Shown here piece by piece: positions 8,128 through 16,132 of a stretch of 64,000 nt of DNA. Positions within the stretch are counted from its first letter, which is position 1, and every line of letters starts with the position of its first letter. The stretch spans positions 1 through 64,000 of the forward strand of contig NZ_BAAALT010000279.1 in NCBI RefSeq assembly GCF_039528515.1. Direction: 5' to 3'. The DNA comes from Luedemannella flava (GTDB lineage Bacteria; Actinomycetota; Actinomycetes; Mycobacteriales; Micromonosporaceae). Below the pieces are notes generated by a model. The model did not search any database. It was not told the origin of the DNA and saw nothing but the letters and a program-made list of their open reading frames with translations. A program made the translations under genes and the position numbers.

Positions 8128-9012
8128 TCAGTTCGCCTGTTGGTCCAGATGCTCGATCGCCCGGGCCACCTGGTCCTTGAGCGATTCCAGGGCCGCGCGC
8201 AGGTCGCCGGTGTCCTCCACCGACGAGACCTCCGAGAACGCCGCCGAGATCTCCGCCCGCCACGGTCTGTCGCCGCGCAGGATCGCCTGGTGCAGGGCCT
8301 GCGTCCGCGGCCCGGGCTCCACGCCCAGCTCCTCCACCAGCCGCTCGCGCAGCGCGCTGTAGCAGTCCAGCGCCTCCCAGCTGCGCCCGGCGAAGTGCAG
8401 CGCGCCCATGAGCGCCGCGGTCAGTGGCTCCACCGTGGCGTACTCGGCGACCAGCGGCCGCAGCGTGCTGATCACCTCCTCGTGCCGGCCCAGCCGCAGC
8501 TCCACCTGTGACCAGGCCACCGCCGCGTCCACGTGCTGGCGGCGCAGGCTCTCCCGCAGGCGGCCGACCCACTCGCCGGACAGCCCGGTCAGCGGGTCGC
8601 CGCGCCACAGCCGCATCGCCTCGCGCAGCAGCCGGGCGCGCTCCTCGTCGGCCAGCGCGATCGCCCGCGACCGGTCGACGAGCCGGTGGAAGCGGTGCAT
8701 GTCGACCCGGTCCGGGTCGGCCCGGATGGCGTACCCGCCGGAGCGGCGCTCCAGCACGACCGGCACCCGGTCGGCGTCGGTGGCGTCGGCGAGGACCCGA
8801 CGGATGCGGCTCACGTGCGCGTACACCACGTTGCGCGCCTCCGCCGGCGCGTGACCGTCCCAGACCCGGTCGATGATGGTCTCCGCCGAGACGGGCGTAC
8901 CCAGGTTGACCGCGAGCGCCGCGAGCACCGCGCGCCGCTTCGCCGCGCCCAGATCGATGGAGCGTCCCTGCGACCACACCTCGACCGGTCCCAGAACCCG
9001 TACCTCGGTCAT
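8128..9012 (-). CDS. AfsR/SARP-family transcriptional regulator with BTAD domain
   Basis: The 294-residue protein has an OmpR-like winged helix at residues 1-95 (LGPVEVWSQGRSIDLGAAKRRAVLAAL, then VVYAHVSRIRRVL and GGYAIRADPD) followed by a bacterial transcriptional activator domain to about 245 (FHRLVDRSRA, LWRGDPL, ELGVEPGPRTQALHQAIL). There is no NB-ARC or TPR extension, so it is a short SARP. Such regulators usually activate secondary-metabolite genes, but none is nearby. It ends 109 nt upstream of the chemoreceptor start, on the same strand. Confidence 0.9.
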   Translation of the reverse strand: MTEVRVLGPVEVWSQGRSIDLGAAKRRAVLAALAVNLGTPVSAETIIDRVWDGHAPAEARNVVYAHVSRIRRVLADATDADRVPVVLERRSGGYAIRADPDRVDMHRFHRLVDRSRAIALADEERARLLREAMRLWRGDPLTGLSGEWVGRLRESLRRQHVDAAVAWSQVELRLGRHEEVISTLRPLVAEYATVEPLTAALMGALHFAGRSWEALDCYSALRERLVEELGVEPGPRTQALHQAILRGDRPWRAEISAAFSEVSSVEDTGDLRAALESLKDQVARAIEHLDQQAN

Positions 9013-9214
9013 ACGCCTCTTTCCGTCAGCCAGCTACGACGCCGTGACCTGGCGTAATCCAATGCGGTGGCAAGGATTGCGCAAGATTTTCAGCACATGG
9101 CATCGCCATCCTCCTATGAGGAACTTGCCGGTAACAAGCGGCAATACCGTCCGTAAACCCCAACTCACGGAGGGATCAACGAGTGCGGAAGCGAAGTCAT
9201 CGGAGGGTCGTGCG

Positions 9215-9442
9215 GTGAGGCGTCGGACACTCCTCGTGGGGTCGGCCGTCGGCGCGACCGCGGTGGCCCTCGGCGCGGGCGCGGTCATCACCGCGGGCGC
9301 CGCGTCGGCGGACGAGACGACCGTCGAGCCCGCGTACGGCGCGGGTCTTTTCGACGTGGACCCCGACCAGGGGTCGATCAGTCAGGACCCGGGCGTCGCC
9401 GTCACCGGCATCGACGCCATGAGCGAAGACTGGGGGTTCTGA
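9215..9442 (+). CDS. Tat-signal mini-protein preceding CHAP hydrolase
   Basis: Starting at GTG 9215 after CGGAGGG, the 75-residue product is almost all signal peptide: MRRRTLLVGSAVGATAVAL, then a hydrophobic stretch and AASADE as a probable cleavage site. About 40 acidic mature residues follow. The twin-arginine motif suggests Tat export. It ends 1 nt before the CHAP gene, which lacks an export signal. In-frame ATG 9116 would lengthen the n-region but has no RBS. Function unknown. Confidence 0.65.
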   Translation: MRRRTLLVGSAVGATAVALGAGAVITAGAASADETTVEPAYGAGLFDVDPDQGSISQDPGVAVTGIDAMSEDWGF

Positions 9443-9443
9443 C

Positions 9444-10436
9444 ATGGGTACGGCGGCAGGGATGGTCGCGGCGATGCGCGCGCTGCTCGGCACCAGGGAG
9501 AGCCCGCCCGGCTCGAACCACAACTTCATCACCACCTGGTACGGCTTTGACGGCGCGTGGTGCGACATGACGGTCAGCTACGCCGCGAACCAGTCGGGCA
9601 ACCTGGCGGCCTGCATGGGCAAGTTCGCCTGGACCGTCGCGCACGCGCAGGCGTTCAAGAACGCCGGCCGCTGGCACTACGGCCTCGGCGGCATCCGCTC
9701 CGGCGACATCGTCTTCTTCGACTGGTCCGGCGGCGGCTCCATCAGCGGCATCGACCACGTCGGCGTCGTGGAGGCCGTGAACAGCGACGGCTCCATCACC
9801 ACCATCGAGGGCAACACCTCCGACATGTGCCTGCGCCGCCGGCGCAAGGCCTGCGTCGTCGGCTACGGCCGGCCCGCCTACAACGGCGCCGCGCCGCTGC
9901 CCTCCTCCGACGGCATGCTGCGCCGCGGCTCCACCGGCACCGCGGTGAGGACCCTGCAGACGAACCTCAACAAGGTGATGAAGTCGGGCCTCACGGTCGA
10001 CGGCCAGTTCGGCCCGGCCACCGAGACGGCGCTCAAGGCGTTCCAGACGAGGTACAAGCTCGAGGTCGACGGCATCTACGGCCCGAAGACGGCCGCCATG
10101 ATGAAGGCGGCCCTCGCCGGCGGGAGTGCCCCCATCCCGCCGCGGCCCCGCCCACCGACGGGCACCCTCAAGGTCGACGGCCAGTTCGGCCCGCTGACGT
10201 GCGCGGCCCTGCAGCGGTCCCTCAACAGCCACGGTGCCTCCCTCGCCGTGGACGGGGCCATGGGCCCCAACACCCGCAGAGCCCTGCAGAAGTACCTCGG
10301 GGTCTCGCAGGACGGCATCATCGGCCCGAACACCATCAGGGCGCTACAGCGCAAGGTGGGCGCGACGGCCGACGGCATCTGGGGCTCGGGCACCACGACC
10401 AAGCTCCAGCAGAAGCTCAACGCCGGCACGTTCTGA
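9444..10436 (+). CDS. CHAP amidase/endopeptidase with peptidoglycan-binding repeats
   Basis: The 330-residue protein resembles endolysins. Residues about 1-140 form a CHAP (NlpC/P60-like) domain with the catalytic Cys in DGAWCDMTVSYAA, His in GIDHVGVVEAV and the polar residue in IEGN. After a short linker come PG_binding_1-type repeats, seen as VDGQFGPATETALKAFQ, VDGIYGPKTAAM, VDGQFGPLTCAALQ, VDGAMGPNTRRALQ, QDGIIGPNTIRALQ and ADGIWGSGTTTKLQ. It should cleave peptide links in peptidoglycan. There is no signal peptide, which is unusual for a host autolysin but usual for a phage lysin; the adjacent Tat-signal ORF may matter. Confidence 0.9.
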   Translation: MGTAAGMVAAMRALLGTRESPPGSNHNFITTWYGFDGAWCDMTVSYAANQSGNLAACMGKFAWTVAHAQAFKNAGRWHYGLGGIRSGDIVFFDWSGGGSISGIDHVGVVEAVNSDGSITTIEGNTSDMCLRRRRKACVVGYGRPAYNGAAPLPSSDGMLRRGSTGTAVRTLQTNLNKVMKSGLTVDGQFGPATETALKAFQTRYKLEVDGIYGPKTAAMMKAALAGGSAPIPPRPRPPTGTLKVDGQFGPLTCAALQRSLNSHGASLAVDGAMGPNTRRALQKYLGVSQDGIIGPNTIRALQRKVGATADGIWGSGTTTKLQQKLNAGTF

Positions 10437-10445
10437 CGCGGGCGA

Positions 10446-10481
10446 CCGGATGGGTCGGCGTCCCCCCGCCGGCCCATCCGG
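10446..10481 (+). terminator. Terminator after CHAP gene
   Basis: A 15-bp stem with one mismatch and a 6-nt loop begins 10 nt after the CHAP stop. Confidence 0.8.
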
Positions 10482-10628
10482 GCTCACGCCCCGGTCAGCT
10501 CCGGCGACGCTGCGTGCCGGTGGCGGAAGTCGAGCGGCTCGGCGTCGCCGGCGTAGCCCCGGGGATCGTCGAAGCTGTGGGGCCGGCGGGCGTAGGTTTC
10601 CGGTTCGGTACGCCCACGTGGACTGCAC

Positions 10629-10634
10629 TAGGGT
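10629..10634 (+). promoter_or_regulatory. Candidate -10 box for leaderless 10641 gene
   Basis: TAGGGT ends 6 nt before GTG 10641, which favours that codon over GTG 10635. Confidence 0.5.
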
Positions 10635-10640
10635 GTGCCC

Positions 10641-11993
10641 GTGACTGCAGTGGCGGGGGAGACGCCCGGGTATGTGGGCCGGCGGCGCGGTCGCAGCGGC
10701 CTGCTGATGTCGTTCGTGGACGCCGGGGCCGTCGTGGCCGGCGCCGCGCGGCTGTGGTGGCGACACTGGCCCGTCCTGTTCGGCATCTACCTGCTCGGCC
10801 AGGCGGCCTCGGCGTGGCTGGTGCACCTCGCCGTGATCACGGCCCGCTGGAACGGCACCGCCGGCTACCTGGTCTATCTGTTGTCGCCGGTCGTTTTCAT
10901 GATCAGTCTGGCGCTCATGCTGCTGGCGGTGCGGCGGTCACTGCCGCGGCTGGCCACGACCGGCCGGGCCACGGCACGCGACCTGGTGGGACACCTGACG
11001 AGCGTGCTCGTGCCGTTCCTGGCGATCTACACGAGTCTCGGCATGGCGCGCGACGAGTCGACCAACTACTACTACAAGGTGTTCGAGGACGAGGTCCTCG
11101 CCAACCCGGCCAGCATCACCGACCCCGGGTCGGTCGACATCATGCGCCACCTGCCGTTCACCGTCCGGTCCACGCTGGTGGCGGCGGTGCTCATCGTGTT
11201 CGTCCTGCGTTGGCTGCTGCCGAAGTGGCAGCTGTTCCGCGGCTGGATCCTCTTCAGCCTGGTGATGGGCTATCTCGAACTGCTCTGGCTCAGCCAGCTC
11301 TCCCAGGAGTGGGGCCCGGACAACGCGTGGTTGCACGAACGCGTGGCCGCCAAGTGGCTGGCGGACGCCTGGGCGGGCGCCGCGAACGGGCTGGGGCCGC
11401 TGCGCGACGTCGTCCTGTGGGTCGGCGACCAGCTCGGGAAGGCCGACGTGGTGCTGATCGCGCCGCTGGCCTGGCTCCTGCTGGGTGCCGTGGTCTACCG
11501 CCGGGAGGTGAACGTCTCGCTGGAGGTGGACGACAACAAGCCGCCGCCGCTGTGGCTGGACGAACTGCCCCGCCCGATGCGCTGGCTGGGCACGGGTATC
11601 CACCTCGACCTGCGCAACAGGTTCGGCCCGCTGGTCAACGGCGTGCGGATCATGGGACGCATCGGCCTGGTCACCACGCTGTTCTTCTGCCTGCTGTTCA
11701 CCGCCGCGATGGCGTTGTCACAGGTGGCGTGGGAGGTGGAGCGCCTCATCATCGGGCCGAACGATGTCGGCACGCGGTGGATGCCGCTGTCCTACCCGCT
11801 CAGCACGATCAACAGCGCGATCTCGACGGTCGCCGTGATCTGCCTGATCGCGGCCGCCATCGACCGCATCCTGCTCATCGGCAACCGCGGCATCGTGGCC
11901 GAACCCGGCGCCCCGGCCGACCCCGGGCCGGTGGCGGCGGCGTCCGCGCCCGTCCCGGCGCCGACTCAGTCGGGTGCGGTCAGCCACAGGTAG
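10641..11993 (+). CDS. Polytopic membrane protein of unknown function
   Basis: The 450-residue product has at least eight hydrophobic helices: near the N-terminus (WPVLFGIYLLGQAASAW), two around LSPVVFMISLALMLLAV and SVLVPFLAIY, two around residues 180-220, one in VVLIAPLAWLLLGAVV, and two near the C-terminus. A conserved-looking soluble loop carries DELPRPMRWL. I do not recognise the family. It overlaps the convergent anchored-protein operon by 28 nt at its 3' end. GTG 10635 is an alternative start. Confidence 0.75.
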   Translation: MTAVAGETPGYVGRRRGRSGLLMSFVDAGAVVAGAARLWWRHWPVLFGIYLLGQAASAWLVHLAVITARWNGTAGYLVYLLSPVVFMISLALMLLAVRRSLPRLATTGRATARDLVGHLTSVLVPFLAIYTSLGMARDESTNYYYKVFEDEVLANPASITDPGSVDIMRHLPFTVRSTLVAAVLIVFVLRWLLPKWQLFRGWILFSLVMGYLELLWLSQLSQEWGPDNAWLHERVAAKWLADAWAGAANGLGPLRDVVLWVGDQLGKADVVLIAPLAWLLLGAVVYRREVNVSLEVDDNKPPPLWLDELPRPMRWLGTGIHLDLRNRFGPLVNGVRIMGRIGLVTTLFFCLLFTAAMALSQVAWEVERLIIGPNDVGTRWMPLSYPLSTINSAISTVAVICLIAAAIDRILLIGNRGIVAEPGAPADPGPVAAASAPVPAPTQSGAVSHR

Positions 11994-12841
11994 CGGGGCA
12001 GTTCGGTGCCCACCGTCACCCGCAGGCCCTGCGGCAGCGCCGACGTGGCGAAGGTCGCGACGACCGTGAAGGGTCCGGTCTTCGGCGCGTCGAACGGGCG
12101 CAGGCAGCTCGCCCGGTCGACGTCGACCCCGTTGAGCTCCTGCGGGCTCGCCGAGAACACGCGGCCGCGGGCGTCCGCCACGGAGAAGTCGCATCCCTCC
12201 AGGTCGGCGTCCTCGGTCACGTCGACCTCGACCGTGGCCTGCCAGATCTGCATGGTGACAGGCGGCGTGTACGGCCGTCCCTCGTACGTTGTGAGTGCCG
12301 GGGCACGCTTCAGCGAGATGAGCCGGATGCGCCCACCGCCGAAGGACGCCCACTGTCCGCCGGCGACGTGGACCCGCTCGTTCGGCTTGGTGTTGTGCCA
12401 CTTCCGGTACAACTCGGGCAGTTCGGGGCCGAGCGCCGTGACGAGGAGCGGCACGATGACGAGTAGGCCCCACCAGTTGCGCCGCCACCAGCCCGGCCCG
12501 GTGCTGGGCGGCGGCGCGGGCTGCCCCTGCGCCTGGGCAGCCAGGAAGCCGGGCGGCAGCACGAAGGCCGGCGGCGGGTCGGCGGGCGGCTGCCCGACGT
12601 GGGCCGGCGGAGCCGGGGCGTAGCCGGGCGGCGGCACGGTGTAGCCCGGGTAGCCGGGCGCACCGTGGGGGCCCGGCTGGGGCGGGTATCCCGGGTGGGT
12701 CGGGTAACCGGGCTGGGGATACCCGGGTGGCGGGGCGTGGCCGGGTCGGGGCGGATACGCGTACGGCTGCTGCGGGGCGGGATAGTCCGGTGGCGCCTGG
12801 TAGCCCGGCTGGCCGGGGTGCGGCTGCTGGGGCGCACTCAT
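11966..12841 (-). CDS. Pro/Tyr/Gly-rich membrane-anchored protein
   Basis: The 291-residue protein starts with about 100 residues of low-complexity proline, glycine and tyrosine repeats (PGYPQPGYPTHPGYP style), then a single membrane helix (NWWGLLVIVPLLVTALG) and an exported domain of about 150 residues with two conserved-looking cysteines (LEGCDFSVAD, DRASCLRPFD). The beta-rich exported part resembles DUF4352-type immunoglobulin-like domains, by inference. ATG 12841 overlaps the stop of the upstream gene by 4 bp. It is the last gene of a three-gene operon. Confidence 0.75.
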   Translation of the reverse strand: MSAPQQPHPGQPGYQAPPDYPAPQQPYAYPPRPGHAPPPGYPQPGYPTHPGYPPQPGPHGAPGYPGYTVPPPGYAPAPPAHVGQPPADPPPAFVLPPGFLAAQAQGQPAPPPSTGPGWWRRNWWGLLVIVPLLVTALGPELPELYRKWHNTKPNERVHVAGGQWASFGGGRIRLISLKRAPALTTYEGRPYTPPVTMQIWQATVEVDVTEDADLEGCDFSVADARGRVFSASPQELNGVDVDRASCLRPFDAPKTGPFTVVATFATSALPQGLRVTVGTELPRYLWLTAPD

Positions 12842-13440
12842 CCGAGCACCTTCGTCGGGGTCAGGGTGGCCTTCTTGTCGGCCGCCCAGCCGGTCACCGT
12901 CGCGGCGTCGACGGGGTCGAGCTTGAACGCGAGGATGTCCTCCATCCGGCGCTCGAACATGTTCTTCGCGAGCAGGACGGTCAGGCCGCCGCTCGGCGCG
13001 GCCCGGGGCACCTCGAAGGCGATCTCGCCCTCGACCCGGATGCCCGGCTGGAGGGTCCGACCTCCGCGAAGGTCCTGCTTCACCCGTTCGCTGGCCCAGT
13101 ACACCCGCCCGGCCGCGTCGCGCAGTCCGGCGAAGCCGATGGCGACGGGCTCGTCCCGGCTGGCGGCGCGGACGGTCACGATGACCCAGACCCCGGTGCT
13201 GACGTGCGGGTTGCCGCCGCGCGGATCGATGATGGCGCCCGCGCCGCGCACCGACATCACGCCCGCGGTGAACGTGCGGGCGAGCGCCATGCTGCCCACC
13301 TCGGCACTGACCTCGTAGGGCCGCTCCCGGTCGCTCGCGGCGTTGTTGAACACCATGACGCGGTGGCCGACGTTGACCACCAGCAGCAGCGCGACGGCCC
13401 CCGCCAGCCACGACCCGACCCGCCCCAGCGTGCCTCTCAT
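12838..13440 (-). CDS. Membrane-anchored exported protein
   Basis: The 200-residue product has an N-terminal signal anchor (WLAGAVALLLVVNVGHRVMVF) and an exported beta-rich domain with STGVWVIVTVRAASRDEPVAIGF and a later GWAADKKATLTPTKVLG. The pattern of an extended strand followed by a long VxVTVxA strand parallels its two operon partners, suggesting paralogy. It overlaps both neighbours by 4 bp (ATGA), so all three are translationally coupled. No catalytic motif is visible. Confidence 0.72.
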   Translation of the reverse strand: MRGTLGRVGSWLAGAVALLLVVNVGHRVMVFNNAASDRERPYEVSAEVGSMALARTFTAGVMSVRGAGAIIDPRGGNPHVSTGVWVIVTVRAASRDEPVAIGFAGLRDAAGRVYWASERVKQDLRGGRTLQPGIRVEGEIAFEVPRAAPSGGLTVLLAKNMFERRMEDILAFKLDPVDAATVTGWAADKKATLTPTKVLG

Positions 13441-14138
13441 GTGTTGCGCCGGTCGAGGACGGGGACGGTGACGATGGCCCGGTCCTCCTCGTCGAGCCAC
13501 TCCATGGACTCGTTGAAGGTGTTCATCCGGTAGGTCCTGCCGGTGACGAGCACGTCGACCTCGGTCGGCACGGCTGCCTTCGAGTCCTGCTCCCAACCGA
13601 TGACGAGCTCCTCGGGCATGCCGGGGTGCGCCGCGTAGAAGACGGTCAGGTCGCTGCGGACCAGGACGCTGTCGGCGTCGTTGCGCAGCATGCCGTCCAT
13701 GTCCGGGACGCCCGCCACGCCGCGCAGGTGGATCGCCGTGGCCGCGTCGTTGCGGCTCTCGTCGGCCGTGACCTCGACGGTGGCCAGGATGATGACCCAC
13801 CGGTTGGCCTTGTTCGTCGCGTACAGCGGCGGTTGGTCCTTGAGCAGGCGCGCGCCGGTGATCGTGATTTTGTACGGACCGGCGTCGTACACCTGGTTCA
13901 CCGCGAGGCGCTCGAGGCCGCGATCGGGGTGGACGTCGACGGCCTTCTTCATCCCTCCGAAGGGGACGGTCGCCAGGACGGCCAGCGCTCCCAGACCCGC
14001 GATCACCCGTTGCAGCGAGAACAGGTCGCGCAGCCCACCGTACGGCCCGACGCCGTAGACCGCGTCGTCGCCCTGCCCCCGGCCGATGCTGCTCGACACG
14101 AGCCGGGAGTCTACGAGACGCACCTGGAAGGTCGCCAT
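13437..14138 (-). CDS. Membrane-anchored exported protein, first of three
   Basis: The 233-residue product has a cytoplasmic N-terminal tail of about 45 residues, one membrane helix (VIAGLGALAVLATVPFGG) and an exported domain with YDAGPYKITITGARLLKD and NRWVIILATVEVTADESRN. That two-strand signature is typical of DUF4352/telokin-like domains. It is the promoter-proximal gene; its stop overlaps the next ATG by 4 bp. The set may act as a complex at the cell surface, which is inference. Confidence 0.72.
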   Translation of the reverse strand: MATFQVRLVDSRLVSSSIGRGQGDDAVYGVGPYGGLRDLFSLQRVIAGLGALAVLATVPFGGMKKAVDVHPDRGLERLAVNQVYDAGPYKITITGARLLKDQPPLYATNKANRWVIILATVEVTADESRNDAATAIHLRGVAGVPDMDGMLRNDADSVLVRSDLTVFYAAHPGMPEELVIGWEQDSKAAVPTEVDVLVTGRTYRMNTFNESMEWLDEEDRAIVTVPVLDRRNT

Positions 14139-14200
14139 CCGACCATCGCGTTCGGATAACGGCCGGCGTGGCGGTGATTACTGGAAAAGAGTGGAGATGT

Positions 14201-14206
14201 TAGGGT
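14201..14206 (+). promoter_or_regulatory. Candidate -10 box for leaderless nuclease-helicase operon
   Basis: TAGGGT ends 7 nt before GTG 14214; no RBS lies between. It would drive the whole four-gene operon. Confidence 0.5.
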
Positions 14207-14213
14207 CCCGCGC

Positions 14214-15029
14214 GTGGAGGGGGTCGCCGAGGAGCTGGAGCGCCGCATCGACAAGCTGCGTGCGGCCGTTCGTCAGGCGATCATGGCGGGCGACCGGACC
14301 GCGGCGGCGGGCCTGCGGCGCGAGCTGCGCGAGGCCGAGCGGGCCTGGGACGAGGCGGTCGCCGGGCTCGCCCAGCAGGTCGTGCCGGCGCCGCGCGGTG
14401 CGGGCGCCCTGCTGCCCGTCCGCGAGCAGGTGCACCACGCGCTGACCCTGCTCTCCGTCCCGGCCGCGCCCCGGTTGATCGGCGAGGTGCACCGGGCGTT
14501 CTTCGCCGGCGACATCGTGGGCGCGCGCCTGACCAGCCTGCGTCGGGACGAGGAGCGCTCGTTCCGGCTCGCGCCGTACTCCCGTCCGTACTATCTGTGT
14601 GCCGTGCTCAGCGCCGACGTGCTCGCGCCGGCCCGCGGCCTGCTGGCGGTGTCGACCTGGCCGCTGGAGCGGCGGATCGTCGGGCCGCTCAGCCCCCGCG
14701 TCGACTTCCTGACCTGCGCCATCCGCGTGGCCGAGCACGTCGAGCGGCTGCCCGAGGCCGGCACGTCGGCGAGCCGGCTGCTGTGGCGCTTCGCCGCTAA
14801 CATCCCGGGCCTGGGGATGGATCCCGGTGGCGCGGCGACGGCGGCGGCCGTCGCGGCGGCCCGCGCCGAGCTGGCGATCCACGCCGAGGCCGACCGCAGC
14901 CACCGCGCGGCGGGCGCCGCCCGCGCGACCGAACAGCTCGACGACGCCGGGAGGTTCTTCGGGACCCCACGGCAACGCGCCAACCTTCCCCGTACGGCGA
15001 GATCCGACCCCCGCGAAGGAGCATCATGA
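14214..15029 (+). CDS. Coiled-coil/winged-helix-like protein, operon gene 1
   Basis: The 271-residue protein opens with a charged coiled coil (residues 4-55, ELERRIDKLRAAVRQAI through EAERAWDEAV). It continues with a helical segment, LLPVREQVHHALTLL, and SLRRDEERSFRLAPY, a layout like a winged helix with a trailing beta-hairpin. No known family is recognised. The stop overlaps the nuclease gene by 4 bp. It may be a DNA-binding or regulatory subunit of the downstream nuclease-helicase; that role is inferred from position only. Confidence 0.72.
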   Translation: MEGVAEELERRIDKLRAAVRQAIMAGDRTAAAGLRRELREAERAWDEAVAGLAQQVVPAPRGAGALLPVREQVHHALTLLSVPAAPRLIGEVHRAFFAGDIVGARLTSLRRDEERSFRLAPYSRPYYLCAVLSADVLAPARGLLAVSTWPLERRIVGPLSPRVDFLTCAIRVAEHVERLPEAGTSASRLLWRFAANIPGLGMDPGGAATAAAVAAARAELAIHAEADRSHRAAGAARATEQLDDAGRFFGTPRQRANLPRTARSDPREGAS

Positions 15030-16132
15030 GCGACCTTGATGCCCGACTGGCGCGGTTGCGTGGCAGCGCGCAGCCGAAGCGGCACACCGCGCGCACCATC
15101 GCCGCGATGACCGCCAATCCCGGCTGCTCGCGCCGGGCCGTGCTGGACGCGGCCGGCGTGGACAAGGGGCGCCTCGCGACCCAGGTCGGCTTCCCGGCCC
15201 GGTTCGGCCAGTCGCGCTTCGCGATCACCCGCGGCAACGCGTTCGAGGCCCAGATCAAGGCCGACGGCTGCGCCGAGCTGCTCAGCCTGCTCCGCGAGAA
15301 GCTCGACCTGCCGCTGTCCGAGGTCGGCTACCAGGACCTGGAGAGCCTCGGGAACGAGAGCAACGCCGACCGGCACGCCCGCGCGCGGGAGGCCATCACC
15401 AACGCGGCCACCGAGGCCGGCACCCTGTTCGACCACCCGCTGCTGCGCATGGAGGTCGGCGGCCGGGCCGTCTACCTCGAGCCGGACCTCATCGCGTTCC
15501 GGCTGGCGGGCCGGTTCCACGTCGTCGAGATCAAGTCGTTCCCGGTGATCGACGGGCAGGCCGACCCCGCCAAGGTCGCCGCCGCCGCGATCCAGTCCGC
15601 CGTGTACGTGCTGGCCATGCGCACCATGCTGGAGGAGCAGGGCCTCGACCCGGCGACGGTGTCGCACGACATCGTGCTGGTGTGTCCGAAGGACTTCGCC
15701 AACTCGCCCGCCGTCACCCTCGTCGACGTGCGCAAACAGCTCACCGTCCTGCGCCGGCAGCTGTCCCGGATGGCGCGGATCGAAGAGCTGCTCGACCTGC
15801 TGCCGGACGACCTGACCGTCGACCCGCGCCCCGACGCCGACGGCGTGCCCACCGCGACGCCCGAGGAGCTGGGCGCGGCGCTGCACCGGGTGGACGCCCG
15901 CTACGCGCCCGAATGCCTGTCCCACTGCGAGATCGCGTACTTCTGCCGGCACGAGGCGCGCGGCGAGACGTCCGCCCTCGGCCGGGCCGTCCGCGAGGAC
16001 CTGGGCGGGATCGAGTCGATCGACACGGCGCTCGCCCTGGCCCGGGAGACCCGGCGGCCGACGCCCGAACAGGAGGAGTCCGCCGCTCTGCTCCGCGCCG
16101 CCGCCCGCCTGCGCGCCGAGGTTTCAGCGTGA
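15026..16132 (+). CDS. Cas4/RecB-like PD-(D/E)XK nuclease with Fe-S cysteines
   Basis: The 368-residue protein shows the ordered motifs of RecB/Cas4-family exonucleases: TRGNAFEAQI (residues 68-77) in place of the RG-x-x-H motif, LEPDLIAF with Asp154, VVEIKSF with Glu168 and Lys170, and the QxxxY helix with Gln190 and Tyr194. Three cysteines in ECLSHCEIAYFCRH (297, 301, 307) plus Cys34 near the N-terminus could bind a 4Fe-4S cluster as in Cas4, AddB and Dna2. It should act on DNA ends. No cas1, cas2 or CRISPR array is present. It is coupled to its neighbours by ATGA and GTGA overlaps. Confidence 0.82.
   Translation: MSDLDARLARLRGSAQPKRHTARTIAAMTANPGCSRRAVLDAAGVDKGRLATQVGFPARFGQSRFAITRGNAFEAQIKADGCAELLSLLREKLDLPLSEVGYQDLESLGNESNADRHARAREAITNAATEAGTLFDHPLLRMEVGGRAVYLEPDLIAFRLAGRFHVVEIKSFPVIDGQADPAKVAAAAIQSAVYVLAMRTMLEEQGLDPATVSHDIVLVCPKDFANSPAVTLVDVRKQLTVLRRQLSRMARIEELLDLLPDDLTVDPRPDADGVPTATPEELGAALHRVDARYAPECLSHCEIAYFCRHEARGETSALGRAVREDLGGIESIDTALALARETRRPTPEQEESAALLRAAARLRAEVSA

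Noticed and set aside
9013..9214. ydaO-type riboswitch before the CHAP gene
   Set aside because: Such switches often precede cell-wall hydrolase genes in actinobacteria, but I could not find the conserved core or a convincing fold here.
9557..12466. Plus-strand open frame of 969 codons
   Set aside because: It runs out of frame through the CHAP gene and the polytopic protein, both of which have clear domain content in their own frames.
15026..16132. CRISPR-associated Cas4
   Set aside because: No repeat-spacer array and no cas1 or cas2 are visible; the neighbours are a helicase and two unknown proteins.
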